Assembly (NCBI RefSeq): GCF_000013345.1
Contig: NC_007777.1
Coordinates: 2,604,001-2,668,000, forward strand
Length of the DNA stretch: 64,000 bases
Source: Frankia casuarinae
GTDB taxonomy: Bacteria; Actinomycetota; Actinomycetes; Frankiales; Frankiaceae
Direction of reading: 5' to 3'
Part shown: one piece after another, positions 1 through 8,560 of the stretch
How the letters are laid out: every line of letters starts with the position of its first letter
Numbering within the stretch: the first letter of the stretch is position 1
Made by a program: the position numbers and the translations under genes
The notes under the pieces: model-generated
Seen by the model: the letters and a program-made list of their open reading frames with translations, nothing else
Told to the model about the DNA's origin: nothing
Database searches by the model: none

Positions 1-828
1 GGCGAGGGCAACGGCCAGGGCGGGGCGTGGTTTGGGAGGCGGGTCCAGCAGCGCCCGCGCCCGGTGGGTGAGGTCGGTGTGCACGGCGCCGAGTGCCGAG
101 GTCGGAGTGGTCGGCATGCCGGTGCGGGCGAGGCCGGCGCGGGCCAAGGCCCGGGCGACCACAGCGCGATCTTCGGTGACAGCGGCGGCGTCTTCGTCGG
201 CCCAGCGTTCGACGGCGAGGCGCACGGCGGCGGCGGGTGTCCGCAGCAGCGGGTTGGCGGCGGCGGCGAGGTCGGCGAGCTGGGTGTAGGCGTGGTGGCG
301 GTGATGCAGGTGGGAGCGTTCATGGGCGAGTAGCACGCGGCGTTCGTCGGCGGGCAGCGCGCGCAGCATGGCGGTGGACACCACGATCCGGCCGGTCAGT
401 CCGGGCAGCGTGTAGGCGTCGGGGTGGTCGTCCTCGACGATGACGAGGCCGGTAGGCGACGGTCCGAGCCGCCGGCAGGTGAGTTCCGCGGCGGCGAGGT
501 CCTGGCCGAGGGCGGCGGCGCGCCGGGCGGCGGCGGCGAGCAGCCCGACGACGACGGCGGCCGGCACCAGCCCGGCCGCGGCGGGTAGCGGGTCGTGGCC
601 GCGGATCATGGTGGCCGACCAGTGCCCGACCGCGGTGAGCAGGGGCAGCTGGGCGAGCAGGGTGAAGGCGGCGACGGCCAGGACGAATCCGGTGGCCAAC
701 GCGGTGACCAGACAGGCCAGGGTCAGCAGCCGGGTGGCGGCGGCGGGCGGCAACCGCCGGCCGAGCCAGCCGCCGCTGACGGCCAGCAGCAGGTTCGTGG
801 CCAACGGGATCAGCGCGACGGCCGTCAT
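1..828 (-). CDS. BlaR1-like M56 family membrane peptidase (partial, runs off left edge)
   Basis: Translating the minus strand from the ATG at 828 gives an uninterrupted frame to base 1. The N-terminus has two strongly hydrophobic stretches (about residues 1-20 and 35-65), then a soluble part with the zinc-protease motif LLAHERSHLHH (HExxH type) around residue 165. This is the layout of M56/BlaR1 antirepressor peptidases, which in known systems cleave the BlaI/MecI repressor after sensing a signal at the membrane. The start codon overlaps the stop of the BlaI-like gene by four bases, so the two are surely co-transcribed and probably work as sensor and repressor. The C-terminal part lies outside the window, so I cannot say whether a sensor domain is present. 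The signal is unknown. Confidence 0.85.
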   Translation of the reverse strand, partial: MTAVALIPLATNLLLAVSGGWLGRRLPPAAATRLLTLACLVTALATGFVLAVAAFTLLAQLPLLTAVGHWSATMIRGHDPLPAAAGLVPAAVVVGLLAAAARRAAALGQDLAAAELTCRRLGPSPTGLVIVEDDHPDAYTLPGLTGRIVVSTAMLRALPADERRVLLAHERSHLHHRHHAYTQLADLAAAANPLLRTPAAAVRLAVERWADEDAAAVTEDRAVVARALARAGLARTGMPTTPTSALGAVHTDLTHRARALLDPPPKPRPALAVALA

Positions 829-1226
829 AGCCCCTGCCCGCCGTCCGTCTCTGACCGCGGGTGGTGGCTGGCGAGGATGTCGGCGAGGAGTTGTTCGTCT
901 TCGGGACGCAGATCCGCGACGAAGCGGGCCAGGGCTTCAGCCCGGTTGGCGCCAGCGCCGAGCAGGCGGGTCATCTGGCGGGCGGTGAGTGCGGCGTCGA
1001 GGGTTTCCGGTTCGGCGGCCAGCGTGTAGGCGTAGGAGCGGCCGGCGGGCTGCCGGGTGAGTGCGCCCTTGTCGTGCAGCCGGGCCAGCGTGGTCATCAC
1101 GGTGGTGTAGGCCAGCGGCTCGCCGAGTTCGGCGAGCGTCTCGGTCGGGGTGAGCGGCCGGCCGGCCGCCGCGATCGCGGCGAGCACCTCTCGTTCGAGC
1201 GCTCCCGGCTCCCGCCGCTTCGCCAT
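825..1226 (-). CDS. BlaI/MecI/CopY family transcriptional repressor
   Basis: 133-residue protein with the winged-helix pattern of the BlaI family (LEREVLAAI, then TPTETLAEL and YTTVMTTLARLHDKGAL) and an acidic C-terminal dimerisation tail. Such repressors bind short dyads and are inactivated by cleavage by a partner M56 peptidase, here the overlapping downstream gene. I chose the ATG at 1226 because a GAGGAGGG Shine-Dalgarno stretch lies just upstream; a longer in-frame start would read into a tandem repeat. The gene is divergent from an ABC exporter operon, and two TACTA/TAGTA-type dyads lie in the shared upstream region, so it probably represses both itself and the exporter. Confidence 0.9.
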   Translation of the reverse strand: MAKRREPGALEREVLAAIAAAGRPLTPTETLAELGEPLAYTTVMTTLARLHDKGALTRQPAGRSYAYTLAAEPETLDAALTARQMTRLLGAGANRAEALARFVADLRPEDEQLLADILASHHPRSETDGGQGL

Positions 1227-1237
1227 CCGTTGCCCTC

Positions 1238-1289
1238 CTCGCGGCTGTCGCTCGCGGCTGTCGCTCGCGGCTGTCGCTCGCGGCTGTCG
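1238..1289. repeat. 13-bp tandem repeat, four copies
   Basis: The unit CTCGCGGCTGTCG is repeated four times without a mismatch in the 5' leader of the blaI-like gene, between its operator and its ribosome binding site. Its function is unknown; copy number may vary between strains and could alter leader length. Confidence 0.9.
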
Positions 1290-1304
1290 CTTGCGACCAC
1301 TCAC

Positions 1305-1323
1305 TACTATCGCGTTGATAGTA
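1305..1323. promoter_or_regulatory. Operator-like dyad 1 for the BlaI-like repressor
   Basis: A perfect inverted repeat TACTATC-N5-GATAGTA lies upstream of the blaI-like gene. It resembles the TACTA/TAGTA or TACA/TGTA dyads bound by BlaI/MecI/CopY proteins. Its position fits autorepression. The assignment is inferred from motif and position only. Confidence 0.65.
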
Positions 1324-1447
1324 CGAACGGTCGAGTGGTACAGGCCTGCCCTGGCCCGCTGCCGACCATCCGCGTAGCGGGCCTCTCGGTGGCACTGGAT
1401 CGGTCTCCACCCGGCCCGGCCCTTGCCGCCTGCCGCGCACCCGCGCG

Positions 1448-1470
1448 TCTACTATTCATCGAGTAGTAGA
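1448..1470. promoter_or_regulatory. Operator-like dyad 2 upstream of the ABC exporter operon
   Basis: A perfect inverted repeat TCTACTA-N9-TAGTAGA ends 19 bases before the ABC ATPase start and sits where a core promoter would be. It shares the TACTA/TAGTA core with the dyad at 1305, which suggests that the same BlaI-like repressor controls both. Confidence 0.65.
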
Positions 1471-1489
1471 TATCTTGAGGGAGGGACGT

Positions 1490-2461
1490 ATGGCGGCTGG
1501 CGTACCGGCGGTGGAGGCCACCGGCCTGGTGAAACGCTTCGGCGGTCTCACTGCGGTGGATCATGTTGATCTGCGGGTGGACGTCGGGGAGGTCTACGGC
1601 ATCCTCGGCCCGAACGGTGCCGGGAAGACGACGTTCCTGCGGATGCTGTTCGGGTTGATCCGCCCGGACGCCGGGGTGTTGCGGCTGTTCGGTCGCAGTT
1701 GGGCCCAGGCCGGCCCGGCGACATTGGACGGGGTCGCGGGGTTCATCGAGAGCCCCCGTTTCTATCCATATCTGTCCGGCCGGAGGAACCTGGAGCTGCT
1801 GGCCGGACTCGACGGCGGTGACGCCGACAGCCGGATCGACAGGGTCCTCGACCTGGTGGATCTTGCCGACCGGGCCGGGGACAAGGTCGGCGGCTACTCG
1901 TTCGGGATGCGTCAACGGCTCGGGGTGGCCGCCTCGCTGCTACGCGACCCGCGGCTGCTGGTGCTGGACGAGCCGGCCAACGGCCTGGACCCGGCCGGTA
2001 TCCGCGACATGCGGGCCCTGGTCAAACGGCTCGCCGCGGGTGGGCTGACCGTGCTGCTCAGCAGCCACAACATGAACGAGGTCGAGGAGATCTGCGACAA
2101 CGTCACGATCATGCGCACCGGCCGGGTGGTCTACCACGGCTCGATCGGCCAGCTGCGGGCCCAGGCGCCGGACCCGTCCCACCGGCTGGCGACCAGCGAC
2201 GACGACCGGGCGCTGGAGCTGGCCGCCGACCATCCCGGCGTAGCCGTGTCGACTCACCCGGACGGCGGGCTGGCGCTGACCGCCCAGCCCGCGGCCGCGG
2301 ACGCCTACATCATCGCTCTCGGCCGGGACGGTGTGGCCGTACGGACCCTCGGACTGGAGATCGCGCCACTGGAGTCGCTGTTCTTCATGTTCACCGAACC
2401 CGACCGGACCGCCGCCGACCTGCCAACCCAGCAGCACGCCCGCCTCGGAGCGACCCGGTGA
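1490..2461 (+). CDS. ABC exporter ATP-binding protein (ABC-2 type)
   Basis: 323-residue ATPase. Walker A GPNGAGKT lies near residues 40-47, the signature is the variant YSFGMRQRLG, followed by Walker B VLDEPANGLD and the switch histidine in SSHNMNEVEE. The single nucleotide-binding domain with a roughly 100-residue C-terminal extension is typical of drug, lantibiotic or bacitracin exporter ATPases paired with an ABC-2 permease, which is the next gene. I chose ATG 1490, preceded by GAGGGAGGG, over the in-frame TTG at 1475. It overlaps the permease by four bases. Control by the BlaI-like repressor is suggested by the dyad just upstream. Substrate unknown; export of a cell-wall-active compound is a guess from the regulator type. 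Confidence 0.92.
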   Translation: MAAGVPAVEATGLVKRFGGLTAVDHVDLRVDVGEVYGILGPNGAGKTTFLRMLFGLIRPDAGVLRLFGRSWAQAGPATLDGVAGFIESPRFYPYLSGRRNLELLAGLDGGDADSRIDRVLDLVDLADRAGDKVGGYSFGMRQRLGVAASLLRDPRLLVLDEPANGLDPAGIRDMRALVKRLAAGGLTVLLSSHNMNEVEEICDNVTIMRTGRVVYHGSIGQLRAQAPDPSHRLATSDDDRALELAADHPGVAVSTHPDGGLALTAQPAAADAYIIALGRDGVAVRTLGLEIAPLESLFFMFTEPDRTAADLPTQQHARLGATR

Positions 2462-3345
2462 CCACGACAAGCACAGCCTCCGCGACGACCACCACGCCCC
2501 CGGCGACGGTCGGGGCACGTCCGGCCGGCCGCGGCCGGGTGACGAGCGCCTACCGGTGGGAGGTCACCAAGCTTGCCGCCCAGGCCCGCACCCGCGCGAC
2601 GCTCGCCGTCTGCCTGCTCGCCCCGTGCGTGTTCGTCGTGCTGCTCGACCGCCAGGACCGTGTCCCGAAGGACACCCTGTACGGCCGGTGGGTGCACGCC
2701 AGCGGCTTCGCGACCCCGCTGCTCATCCTCGGCTTCGCCGCCCAATGGGTGTTCCCGCTGCTGACCAGCCTGGTGGCCGGGGACATCTTCGCCAGCGAGG
2801 ACCAGCACGGCACCTGGAAGACGATCCTGACCCGCTCGCACAGCCGCACCCAGATCTTCTGGGCCAAGACGTTGGCCGCGGCGACGTTCGCGGTCCTTGT
2901 CCTCGCCGTTCTGGCGGCCAGCTGCCTGGCCGCCGGCGTCCTGCTCGTCGGTCACCAGCCGCTGGAAAGCCTCTCGGGCACCCTGCTGCCGCCCGGCCGG
3001 ACCGCCGGGCTGGTGCTGGCCGCGTGGGCGACCGCGCTGCTGCCGCTACTCGGCTTCACCGCCCTCGGGATCATGCTGTCGGTGCTCACCCGCAGCAGCC
3101 CCGCCGGGATCGTCGGCCCGATCATCCTCGGGCTGCTCATGCAGCTCTACTCGTTCCTCAACGGCGCCGACGCGATCCGCCACCTGCTGCTGGTCACCCC
3201 GTTCGACGCCTGGCACGGCCTGCTGGCGGCGCACCCGTACTACGGGCCCCTGGGTCAGGGTGCGCTGGTCAGCGTCGGCTACATCGCGATCTGCCTGGCG
3301 GTCGCCTACACGGCGCTGCGTCGGCGCGACATCACCGGAGGCTGA
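2458..3345 (+). CDS. ABC-2 type permease of the exporter
   Basis: 295-residue integral membrane protein starting with GTG inside the ATPase stop codon. About six hydrophobic helices can be seen (around residues 45-60, 80-100, 140-165, 175-200, 215-235 and 265-285), preceded by a Thr-rich cytoplasmic N-terminus. The segment GDIFASEDQHGTWKTILTR after the second helix is the pattern of ABC-2 membrane domains. With the preceding ATPase it should form a homodimeric exporter. Substrate not predictable. Confidence 0.88.
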   Translation: MTTTSTASATTTTPPATVGARPAGRGRVTSAYRWEVTKLAAQARTRATLAVCLLAPCVFVVLLDRQDRVPKDTLYGRWVHASGFATPLLILGFAAQWVFPLLTSLVAGDIFASEDQHGTWKTILTRSHSRTQIFWAKTLAAATFAVLVLAVLAASCLAAGVLLVGHQPLESLSGTLLPPGRTAGLVLAAWATALLPLLGFTALGIMLSVLTRSSPAGIVGPIILGLLMQLYSFLNGADAIRHLLLVTPFDAWHGLLAAHPYYGPLGQGALVSVGYIAICLAVAYTALRRRDITGG

Positions 3346-3350
3346 CCCCG

Positions 3351-3827
3351 ATGCGACGACCTGCCCTCGTCCGACCTGCCCTCGTCCGACTGACCCGGGC
3401 GACGTCCGCCGTCAGCGCCGCGACCGCCCTGGCCGTCGCCCTGGCCGGTTGTGCCACCGACGTCACCCGGCCCCGCGTCGAAAACTCCCTCGGTCCCGTC
3501 TTCGCCAACCTCTACACCCACCAGCAGGCCCTGCTCGGTCACCCCGGCCTTACCCCGGCCGCCGTCGCCGCCAAGGCCAGTTGCGACAAAGGCGGCCCCC
3601 AGGTACCGGACCGGGGCGCCGGCAGCGACTGGATCTGCCAGCTCCGCTGGACCGACAGCGCCGGAAAGCCCCAGAACGGCAAGTTCGAGCTCCAGGTCCG
3701 CTCCAACGGCTGTTACCAGGCCGGCGGCCCATCTAAGCTTGTCGGTCCGCTAACCATCAAGGCCACCACGGGCACCTATGTGATCAACCCGGTGTTCGAG
3801 TTCGACGGCTGCTTCGACACCACCTGA
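3351..3827 (+). CDS. Putative lipoprotein of the exporter operon
   Basis: 158-residue protein. An Arg-rich N-terminus and hydrophobic stretch end in the lipobox LAGC with Cys at about residue 34, so it is predicted to be exported and lipid-anchored. The mature part has several Cys residues (KASCDKG, WICQLRW, NGCYQ, DGCFD) that could form disulfides and no family I recognise. It starts five bases after the permease stop, so it belongs to the same operon; a substrate-capturing or immunity role is possible but unproven. A longer in-frame reading upstream overlaps the permease and is a shadow. Confidence 0.75.
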   Translation: MRRPALVRPALVRLTRATSAVSAATALAVALAGCATDVTRPRVENSLGPVFANLYTHQQALLGHPGLTPAAVAAKASCDKGGPQVPDRGAGSDWICQLRWTDSAGKPQNGKFELQVRSNGCYQAGGPSKLVGPLTIKATTGTYVINPVFEFDGCFDTT

Positions 3828-3872
3828 ATCGCGGGGCGTGGGGAGGCCCGGCCGGCACGGCCATCCCGGTGA

Positions 3873-3892
3873 GCGGGGCCGGCCGGCCCCGC
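3873..3892. terminator. GC-rich hairpin after the exporter operon
   Basis: A 20-base perfect palindrome (GCGGGGCCGG and its complement) lies 46 bases after the lipoprotein stop. It lacks a following T-tract, so it is only a candidate transcription end. The rest of 3828-4127 is unusually AT-rich for this genome and probably holds the carboxylase promoter. Confidence 0.4.
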
Positions 3893-4058
3893 GTCCCGCC
3901 CTCGGGCGCGAACCGATCAACCAGGAGAATAGCCCTTGGACGTAACCTATGGTATTCGTGAAACTACTAGATAGGACTACTGGCGAGGTTGGGCGTGGCT
4001 CTGGGCCAACAGCATTGCGTTTAACCACCCGATTTCTATCTCCCAGCCACCCCTAGGA

Positions 4059-4071
4059 GTGGTGCAACCAC
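4059..4071. promoter_or_regulatory. Short dyad upstream of the ketone carboxylase locus
   Basis: A perfect inverted repeat GTGGT-GCA-ACCAC lies 57 bases before the first carboxylase gene, in the AT-rich leader. It could be an activator site, perhaps for the MalT-like regulator at 16630, but no independent copy was found. Confidence 0.3.
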
Positions 4072-4127
4072 CCTTCGCTGGCTGCAAAGTTGTGACCCAC
4101 TTCACGCAACGATGCAGCGGAGGGCCG

Positions 4128-6044
4128 ATGGGAATCCTGGTCAATATCGACAACGGTGGCACGTTCACCGATGTGTGCGTGACGGACGGTGAGCGCATCG
4201 TGCATGCGAAGACGCCGACGACCCCGCACGATTTAACGCAGTGTTTCGTCGACGGGCTGCGGACAGCGTCCGACCGGCTGTATGGCGAGGAGGACACCGC
4301 TCGTCTGTTGCGCGAGACGGAGTACCTGCGCTATTCGACGACGTCGGGTACGAACGCCGTGGTCGAGCGGAAGGGCGCACCGGTCGCCCTGCTGGTCGAC
4401 AGCGGTGCGGAGGAGGACGTCTACGGCATTGCGAACCTGGTCGACGCCTCGCTGTGGCAGGCGCTGGTGCCGCATTCTCCGGTCGGGATCACGGTGGGCG
4501 CCGACGGGTCGGTGGGCTTGGCGGAGTTCACGACGGCAATCAACGAACTGTTGGCGACGAGTACCTCGCGGATCGTGATCGCGCTGCGGAGCGCGGCGGC
4601 GGAGCGGGCGATCAAGAATCTGTTGTTGGAGCGGTACCCGCGGCATCTGCTGGGCGCGGTTCCGTTCACCCTGTCGCATGAGCTTGTGCACGACGTCGAC
4701 GACGCGCGGCGGGTGCTGACCGCGGTGCTGAACTCCTACCTGCACCCGGGGATGGAGCACTTCCTCTACGGCGCGGAGAAGGCGTGCCGGGAGAACGGGC
4801 TGCCTCGCCCGCTGCTGATCTTCCGGAATGACGGGGACTCGGCCCGGGTGGCCAAGACCACGGCGTTGAAGACGTGGGGTTCCGGGCCGCGGGGTGGGCT
4901 GGAGGGCAGCGTCGCCTACGCCTCGCTCTACGGCGCGGACGTGCTGGTCGGGGTGGACGTGGGTGGCACCACGACCGACGTGTCGGTCGTGGTGGACAAG
5001 GCCCTGACGGTGCACGCGCACGGCCGGGTCGATTCGGCGCAGACCTCGCTGCCGATTCCGGACCTGAGCAGTATCGGGCTGGGTGGCAGTTCGGTGGTCC
5101 AGGTCGTCAACGGTCAGATTCAGATCGGTCCGCGCAGTGTGGGTGCCGCGCCCGGCCCGGCGTCTTTCGGCCGTGGTGGCACCGATGCGACGGTGACCGA
5201 TGCCCTGCTGCTTGCCGGGGTGTTGGACCCGGACAACTATCTGGGTGGGGATCTGAAGTTGGACCCGGCCCGGGCGGAGCGGGCGTTGCTGACCCATGTC
5301 GGGGAGCCCCTGTCGTTGTCGGCGCAGGCCGCGGCGCTCGCGGTGTTGCGGGTGTTCGAGGAGCAGGCGGGGGCCGCGGTCAAGGAGATGATCTCCGCGG
5401 CGGGTCGTGAGCCGGGTGAGGCCACGCTGCTGGCCTTCGGTGGCGCCGGTCCGGTGCTTGCCTCGGGGATCGCGCGGGCGGCGGGGATCGCACGGGTGAT
5501 CGTGCCGCATCTGTCGGCGGTGTTCAGCGCGTTCGGTATCGGTTTCAGCGGGTTGGCACACGAATACAGCGTGCCGATGCCGGGCGTCGACGTCGAGGTG
5601 AAGGCGGCCCGCGACGATCTGTTGACCCGCGCGCGGCGTGACATGTTCGGTGAAGGCGTGTCCATCGACGAATGCACTGTCGAGACCCGCGGCCGATTCA
5701 TCGTCGACGGCGTGTTGCGGGACGAGACGTGGACCGACGGGTCGTCTCCCGGGCAGGCCGATCAGCTGGTGGTGCGGGCCTGGTATCCGCTGCCGACCTT
5801 CGAGCTGGTGGCCGACGAACACGGCACGGTCCAGCCGGCGGCCGCGGACGGATCGCGTCGTATCCATTTCGCTGACGGTAACGAGCAGGAGATTGCGGTC
5901 TACCGTCCGGAGAATCTGGAGCCGGGGCAGGGGGCCGCGGGGCCGGCGCTGGTCGCGGGTGACTATCTGACCTGTCTGATCGAGCCCGGGTGGGGGTTCC
6001 GGGTGAGCAGCAACTCTGACCTGATCCTGGAGGCCCAGCAGTGA
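4128..6044 (+). CDS. Ketone carboxylase subunit, HyuA type (hydantoinase/oxoprolinase A family), first copy
   Basis: 638-residue protein with the HyuA N-terminal ATP-binding signature DNGGTFTD at residues 8-15, a second ASKHA-like phosphate loop VDVGGTTTDVSVV in the middle and GFGGAGP-like AFGGAGPVLA further on. HyuA proteins are subunits of hydantoinases, oxoprolinases, acetone carboxylases and acetophenone carboxylase, where they take part in ATP-dependent activation and carboxylation. I chose ATG 4128, with GGAGGG just upstream, over the in-frame GTG at 4059, which lies within the dyad. It overlaps the small gamma-like subunit by four bases. The neighbouring HyuA, HyuB, CoA ligase and secondary-alcohol dehydrogenase genes favour ketone carboxylation over hydantoin hydrolysis. 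The exact ketone is not determined. Confidence 0.85.
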   Translation: MGILVNIDNGGTFTDVCVTDGERIVHAKTPTTPHDLTQCFVDGLRTASDRLYGEEDTARLLRETEYLRYSTTSGTNAVVERKGAPVALLVDSGAEEDVYGIANLVDASLWQALVPHSPVGITVGADGSVGLAEFTTAINELLATSTSRIVIALRSAAAERAIKNLLLERYPRHLLGAVPFTLSHELVHDVDDARRVLTAVLNSYLHPGMEHFLYGAEKACRENGLPRPLLIFRNDGDSARVAKTTALKTWGSGPRGGLEGSVAYASLYGADVLVGVDVGGTTTDVSVVVDKALTVHAHGRVDSAQTSLPIPDLSSIGLGGSSVVQVVNGQIQIGPRSVGAAPGPASFGRGGTDATVTDALLLAGVLDPDNYLGGDLKLDPARAERALLTHVGEPLSLSAQAAALAVLRVFEEQAGAAVKEMISAAGREPGEATLLAFGGAGPVLASGIARAAGIARVIVPHLSAVFSAFGIGFSGLAHEYSVPMPGVDVEVKAARDDLLTRARRDMFGEGVSIDECTVETRGRFIVDGVLRDETWTDGSSPGQADQLVVRAWYPLPTFELVADEHGTVQPAAADGSRRIHFADGNEQEIAVYRPENLEPGQGAAGPALVAGDYLTCLIEPGWGFRVSSNSDLILEAQQ

Positions 6045-6400
6045 GTGAGCAGCAGTCCACCGTGAACATCACCGAGTATCTCGCGATTAATCTGGCGACC
6101 GAGCGATGGACCTGCCGGGTGTGCGGGCATGACATCGCGAACGCCCGCGAGAACTACAAGACCGGGCTGCTGGTCCACAACCGTGACCCGCGGGAGATTC
6201 ACCGGCCGATCCTGGACGAGAGCTACGAGTTCACCTACGCCCCCGACCCGGCCTGGTGCCGGATCGTCGAGTTCTACTGCCCGGGTTGCGGGACGCAGGT
6301 GGAGAACGAGTACCTGCCGCCTGGTCATCCGCTGACGCACGACCTCGAACTCGATATCGACGCGTTGAAGCGTCGCCACCTCAGCGCTGTGGAGGGCTAG
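6041..6400 (+). CDS. Small zinc-binding subunit of the ketone carboxylase (acetone carboxylase gamma-like)
   Basis: 119-residue protein starting with GTG in the previous stop codon. It has two CxxC pairs (WTCRVCGHD near residue 28 and FYCPGCGTQ near residue 80) plus a Trp-Cys between them, a rubredoxin-like zinc site. This pattern and size fit the gamma subunit of acetone carboxylase and the 15-kDa subunit of acetophenone carboxylase; in both families it is a structural or metal-carrying component of the core complex. It lies between the two HyuA-type genes, five bases before the second, so translation is surely coupled. Confidence 0.82.
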   Translation: MSEQQSTVNITEYLAINLATERWTCRVCGHDIANARENYKTGLLVHNRDPREIHRPILDESYEFTYAPDPAWCRIVEFYCPGCGTQVENEYLPPGHPLTHDLELDIDALKRRHLSAVEG

Positions 6401-6404
6401 GGAC

Positions 6405-8531
6405 ATGCGGCAGGTAAGTGTTGACATCGGTGGCACGTTCACCGACTGCTTTCTTGTTTACGACGACACCTACATCGAGGCGAAGTCGCTGACCACGCAC
6501 CACAACCTCGCCTCCGGCTTCATGGATGCCCTGGCAAAGGCCAGTGCCCAGGCGGACCTGGATGTGCAGACGGTGCTCTCGACCGTCGACGCGGTGCGTT
6601 ACGCCACGACCCTCGGGACGAACGCGCTCATCGAACGCAGCGGTCCGGCGGTCGGCATCCTCACCACCGCCGGTTTCGAATCGACCGTGCCGTTGATGCG
6701 GGCCCGTGGCTACGGCGACGGGCTGACCGAGGCCCAGCAGTCCGACCTGCCCGCCGCGGACCGGCCGGTGTCGCTGGTGCCGGTGACCCGGATCGCCGGC
6801 GTGCAGGAACGCGTCGACTACGGCGGCACGGCGGTGCTGTCCATCGACGAGGACGACGTGCGCCGCCAGGTGCGCAAGCTGGTGGACGAGGGCGCGCAGG
6901 CGTTCGTGGTCGCGCTGGTCAACGCGGTGATCAACCCGGCCCACGAGAAGGAAGTCGAGCGGATCATCCTCGACGAGTACCCCACGCACATGCTGGGGGC
7001 GATCCCGATCGTGCTGTCGCACCGGGTGACCGGCCGCAAGGGTGAGTACGCCCGGACCATGTCGGCGGTCATCGACGCCTACCTGCACAGCCAGATGTAC
7101 CACGGGCTGGCGTCGCTGGAGATCGAGCTGCGCCGCAACGGCTACACCAAGCCGATGCTGCTGGTGCACAACACCAGCGGCATGGCCCAGCTGAACTCGA
7201 CCTCCTCGCTGCAGACCATCCACTCCGGGCCGGTCGCCGGGCTGGAGGCCACCAACTACCTGTCGAAGACCTACCACCAGCCCAACATCATCGCCACCGA
7301 CATGGGCGGCACCAGCTTCGACATCGGCCTGGTCACCTCCGACGGGGTGAAGTTCTACGACTTCAACCCGGTCATCGACCGCTGGCTCGTCTCCACCCCG
7401 ATGACCTACCTGCACACCCTCGGCGCCGGCGGTGGCTCCATCGCCCGCTACGACCGCCTGTGGGAGGCCATCGAGGTCGGCCCGGAAAGCGCCGGTTCCG
7501 ACCCGGGCCCGGCCTGCTACGGCCGGGGCGGGCGGTTCCCGACCACCACGGACGCGAACCTGGTGCTGGGCTACCTCGACGCGGACAACTACGCCGGTGG
7601 CACGATCAAGCTCAGCCTGCGCCGGGCGCAGCGGGCCATCGAGGAGCACATCTGCAAGCCCACCGGACTGAGCCTGATCGAGGCGGCGAAGGCGATCAAG
7701 CGCAAGGTGGACAGCAACATGGCCAACGCGATCTTCAAGGAGGTCGCGGTCAAGGGCTATAACCCGAAGAACTTCGTCGCGCTTAGCTACGGCGGCGGTG
7801 GTCCGCTGCACGCCTGCGGATACGCCAACACGCTGGGCATCCAGAATGTGCTGATCCCGCCGTTCAGCTCGGTGTTCTCCGCGCTGGGCGCCGGCAATAT
7901 GAACCAGCTGCACATTCATGAGTACTCGCTGTACCTGATGGTCTACGACGCCACCACCCGCAGGATGTTGGACGACTTCCAGGTCTTCAACGACACGGTG
8001 ACGGAACTTGCCGCGAAGGGCCGCGACGACCTCCTCCGCCAGGGCGCCGACCCCGCCAACATCCGCTCGCGGGTGGAGCTGGACATGCGCTACGGCAACC
8101 AGCTCGCCCAGATCGGGGTGGTGTCGCCGTTCGAGCGGCTCACCTCACACCGCGACGTGATCGAGCTGCTGGACCTGTTCAGCAGCATCTACGCCAAGCG
8201 GTACGGCGAAGGCAGCCAGGCGCCCGAGGCCGGTGTGCGCATCAACGTCATCCGCGTGGTCAGCTACGTCGAACGCGACAAGTTCGACCTGCAGCCCACC
8301 CAGGCCGAGCCGCGCCCCGCGTCGAACCCCGCCCGGTGGCGGGAATGCCACTACCCGGGCATCGACGGCGCGGTCAAGACTGCCGTCTACGACTTCGCCG
8401 ACCTCGAAGAAGGCCACGTCATCGAGGGCCCCGCCCTGATCGAAACCCCGAGCACGACCTACCTCGCCGAACCCGGATGGCAGCTGACCATCGGCCGTAC
8501 CGGCTCCGCGGTGCTCGTTCGGACCATCTGA
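6405..8531 (+). CDS. Ketone carboxylase subunit, HyuA type, second copy
   Basis: 708-residue HyuA-type protein. The N-terminal DIGGTFTDCFLVYDD, the central ATDMGGTSFDIGLV loop and the later SYGGGGPLHACGYA loop match the family. It is clearly diverged from the HyuA protein at 4128 and is about 70 residues longer. Three-subunit acetone carboxylases carry only one HyuA subunit; two different HyuA subunits in one operon is the arrangement known from acetophenone carboxylase. Its codon choice looks more C-ending than that of the first HyuA gene, possibly reflecting separate histories. The start ATG at 6405 follows the small subunit by four bases. Confidence 0.86.
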   Translation: MRQVSVDIGGTFTDCFLVYDDTYIEAKSLTTHHNLASGFMDALAKASAQADLDVQTVLSTVDAVRYATTLGTNALIERSGPAVGILTTAGFESTVPLMRARGYGDGLTEAQQSDLPAADRPVSLVPVTRIAGVQERVDYGGTAVLSIDEDDVRRQVRKLVDEGAQAFVVALVNAVINPAHEKEVERIILDEYPTHMLGAIPIVLSHRVTGRKGEYARTMSAVIDAYLHSQMYHGLASLEIELRRNGYTKPMLLVHNTSGMAQLNSTSSLQTIHSGPVAGLEATNYLSKTYHQPNIIATDMGGTSFDIGLVTSDGVKFYDFNPVIDRWLVSTPMTYLHTLGAGGGSIARYDRLWEAIEVGPESAGSDPGPACYGRGGRFPTTTDANLVLGYLDADNYAGGTIKLSLRRAQRAIEEHICKPTGLSLIEAAKAIKRKVDSNMANAIFKEVAVKGYNPKNFVALSYGGGGPLHACGYANTLGIQNVLIPPFSSVFSALGAGNMNQLHIHEYSLYLMVYDATTRRMLDDFQVFNDTVTELAAKGRDDLLRQGADPANIRSRVELDMRYGNQLAQIGVVSPFERLTSHRDVIELLDLFSSIYAKRYGEGSQAPEAGVRINVIRVVSYVERDKFDLQPTQAEPRPASNPARWRECHYPGIDGAVKTAVYDFADLEEGHVIEGPALIETPSTTYLAEPGWQLTIGRTGSAVLVRTI

Positions 8532-8560
8532 GCGAGACGTGGGAAGCGAGGTTGGTAACC

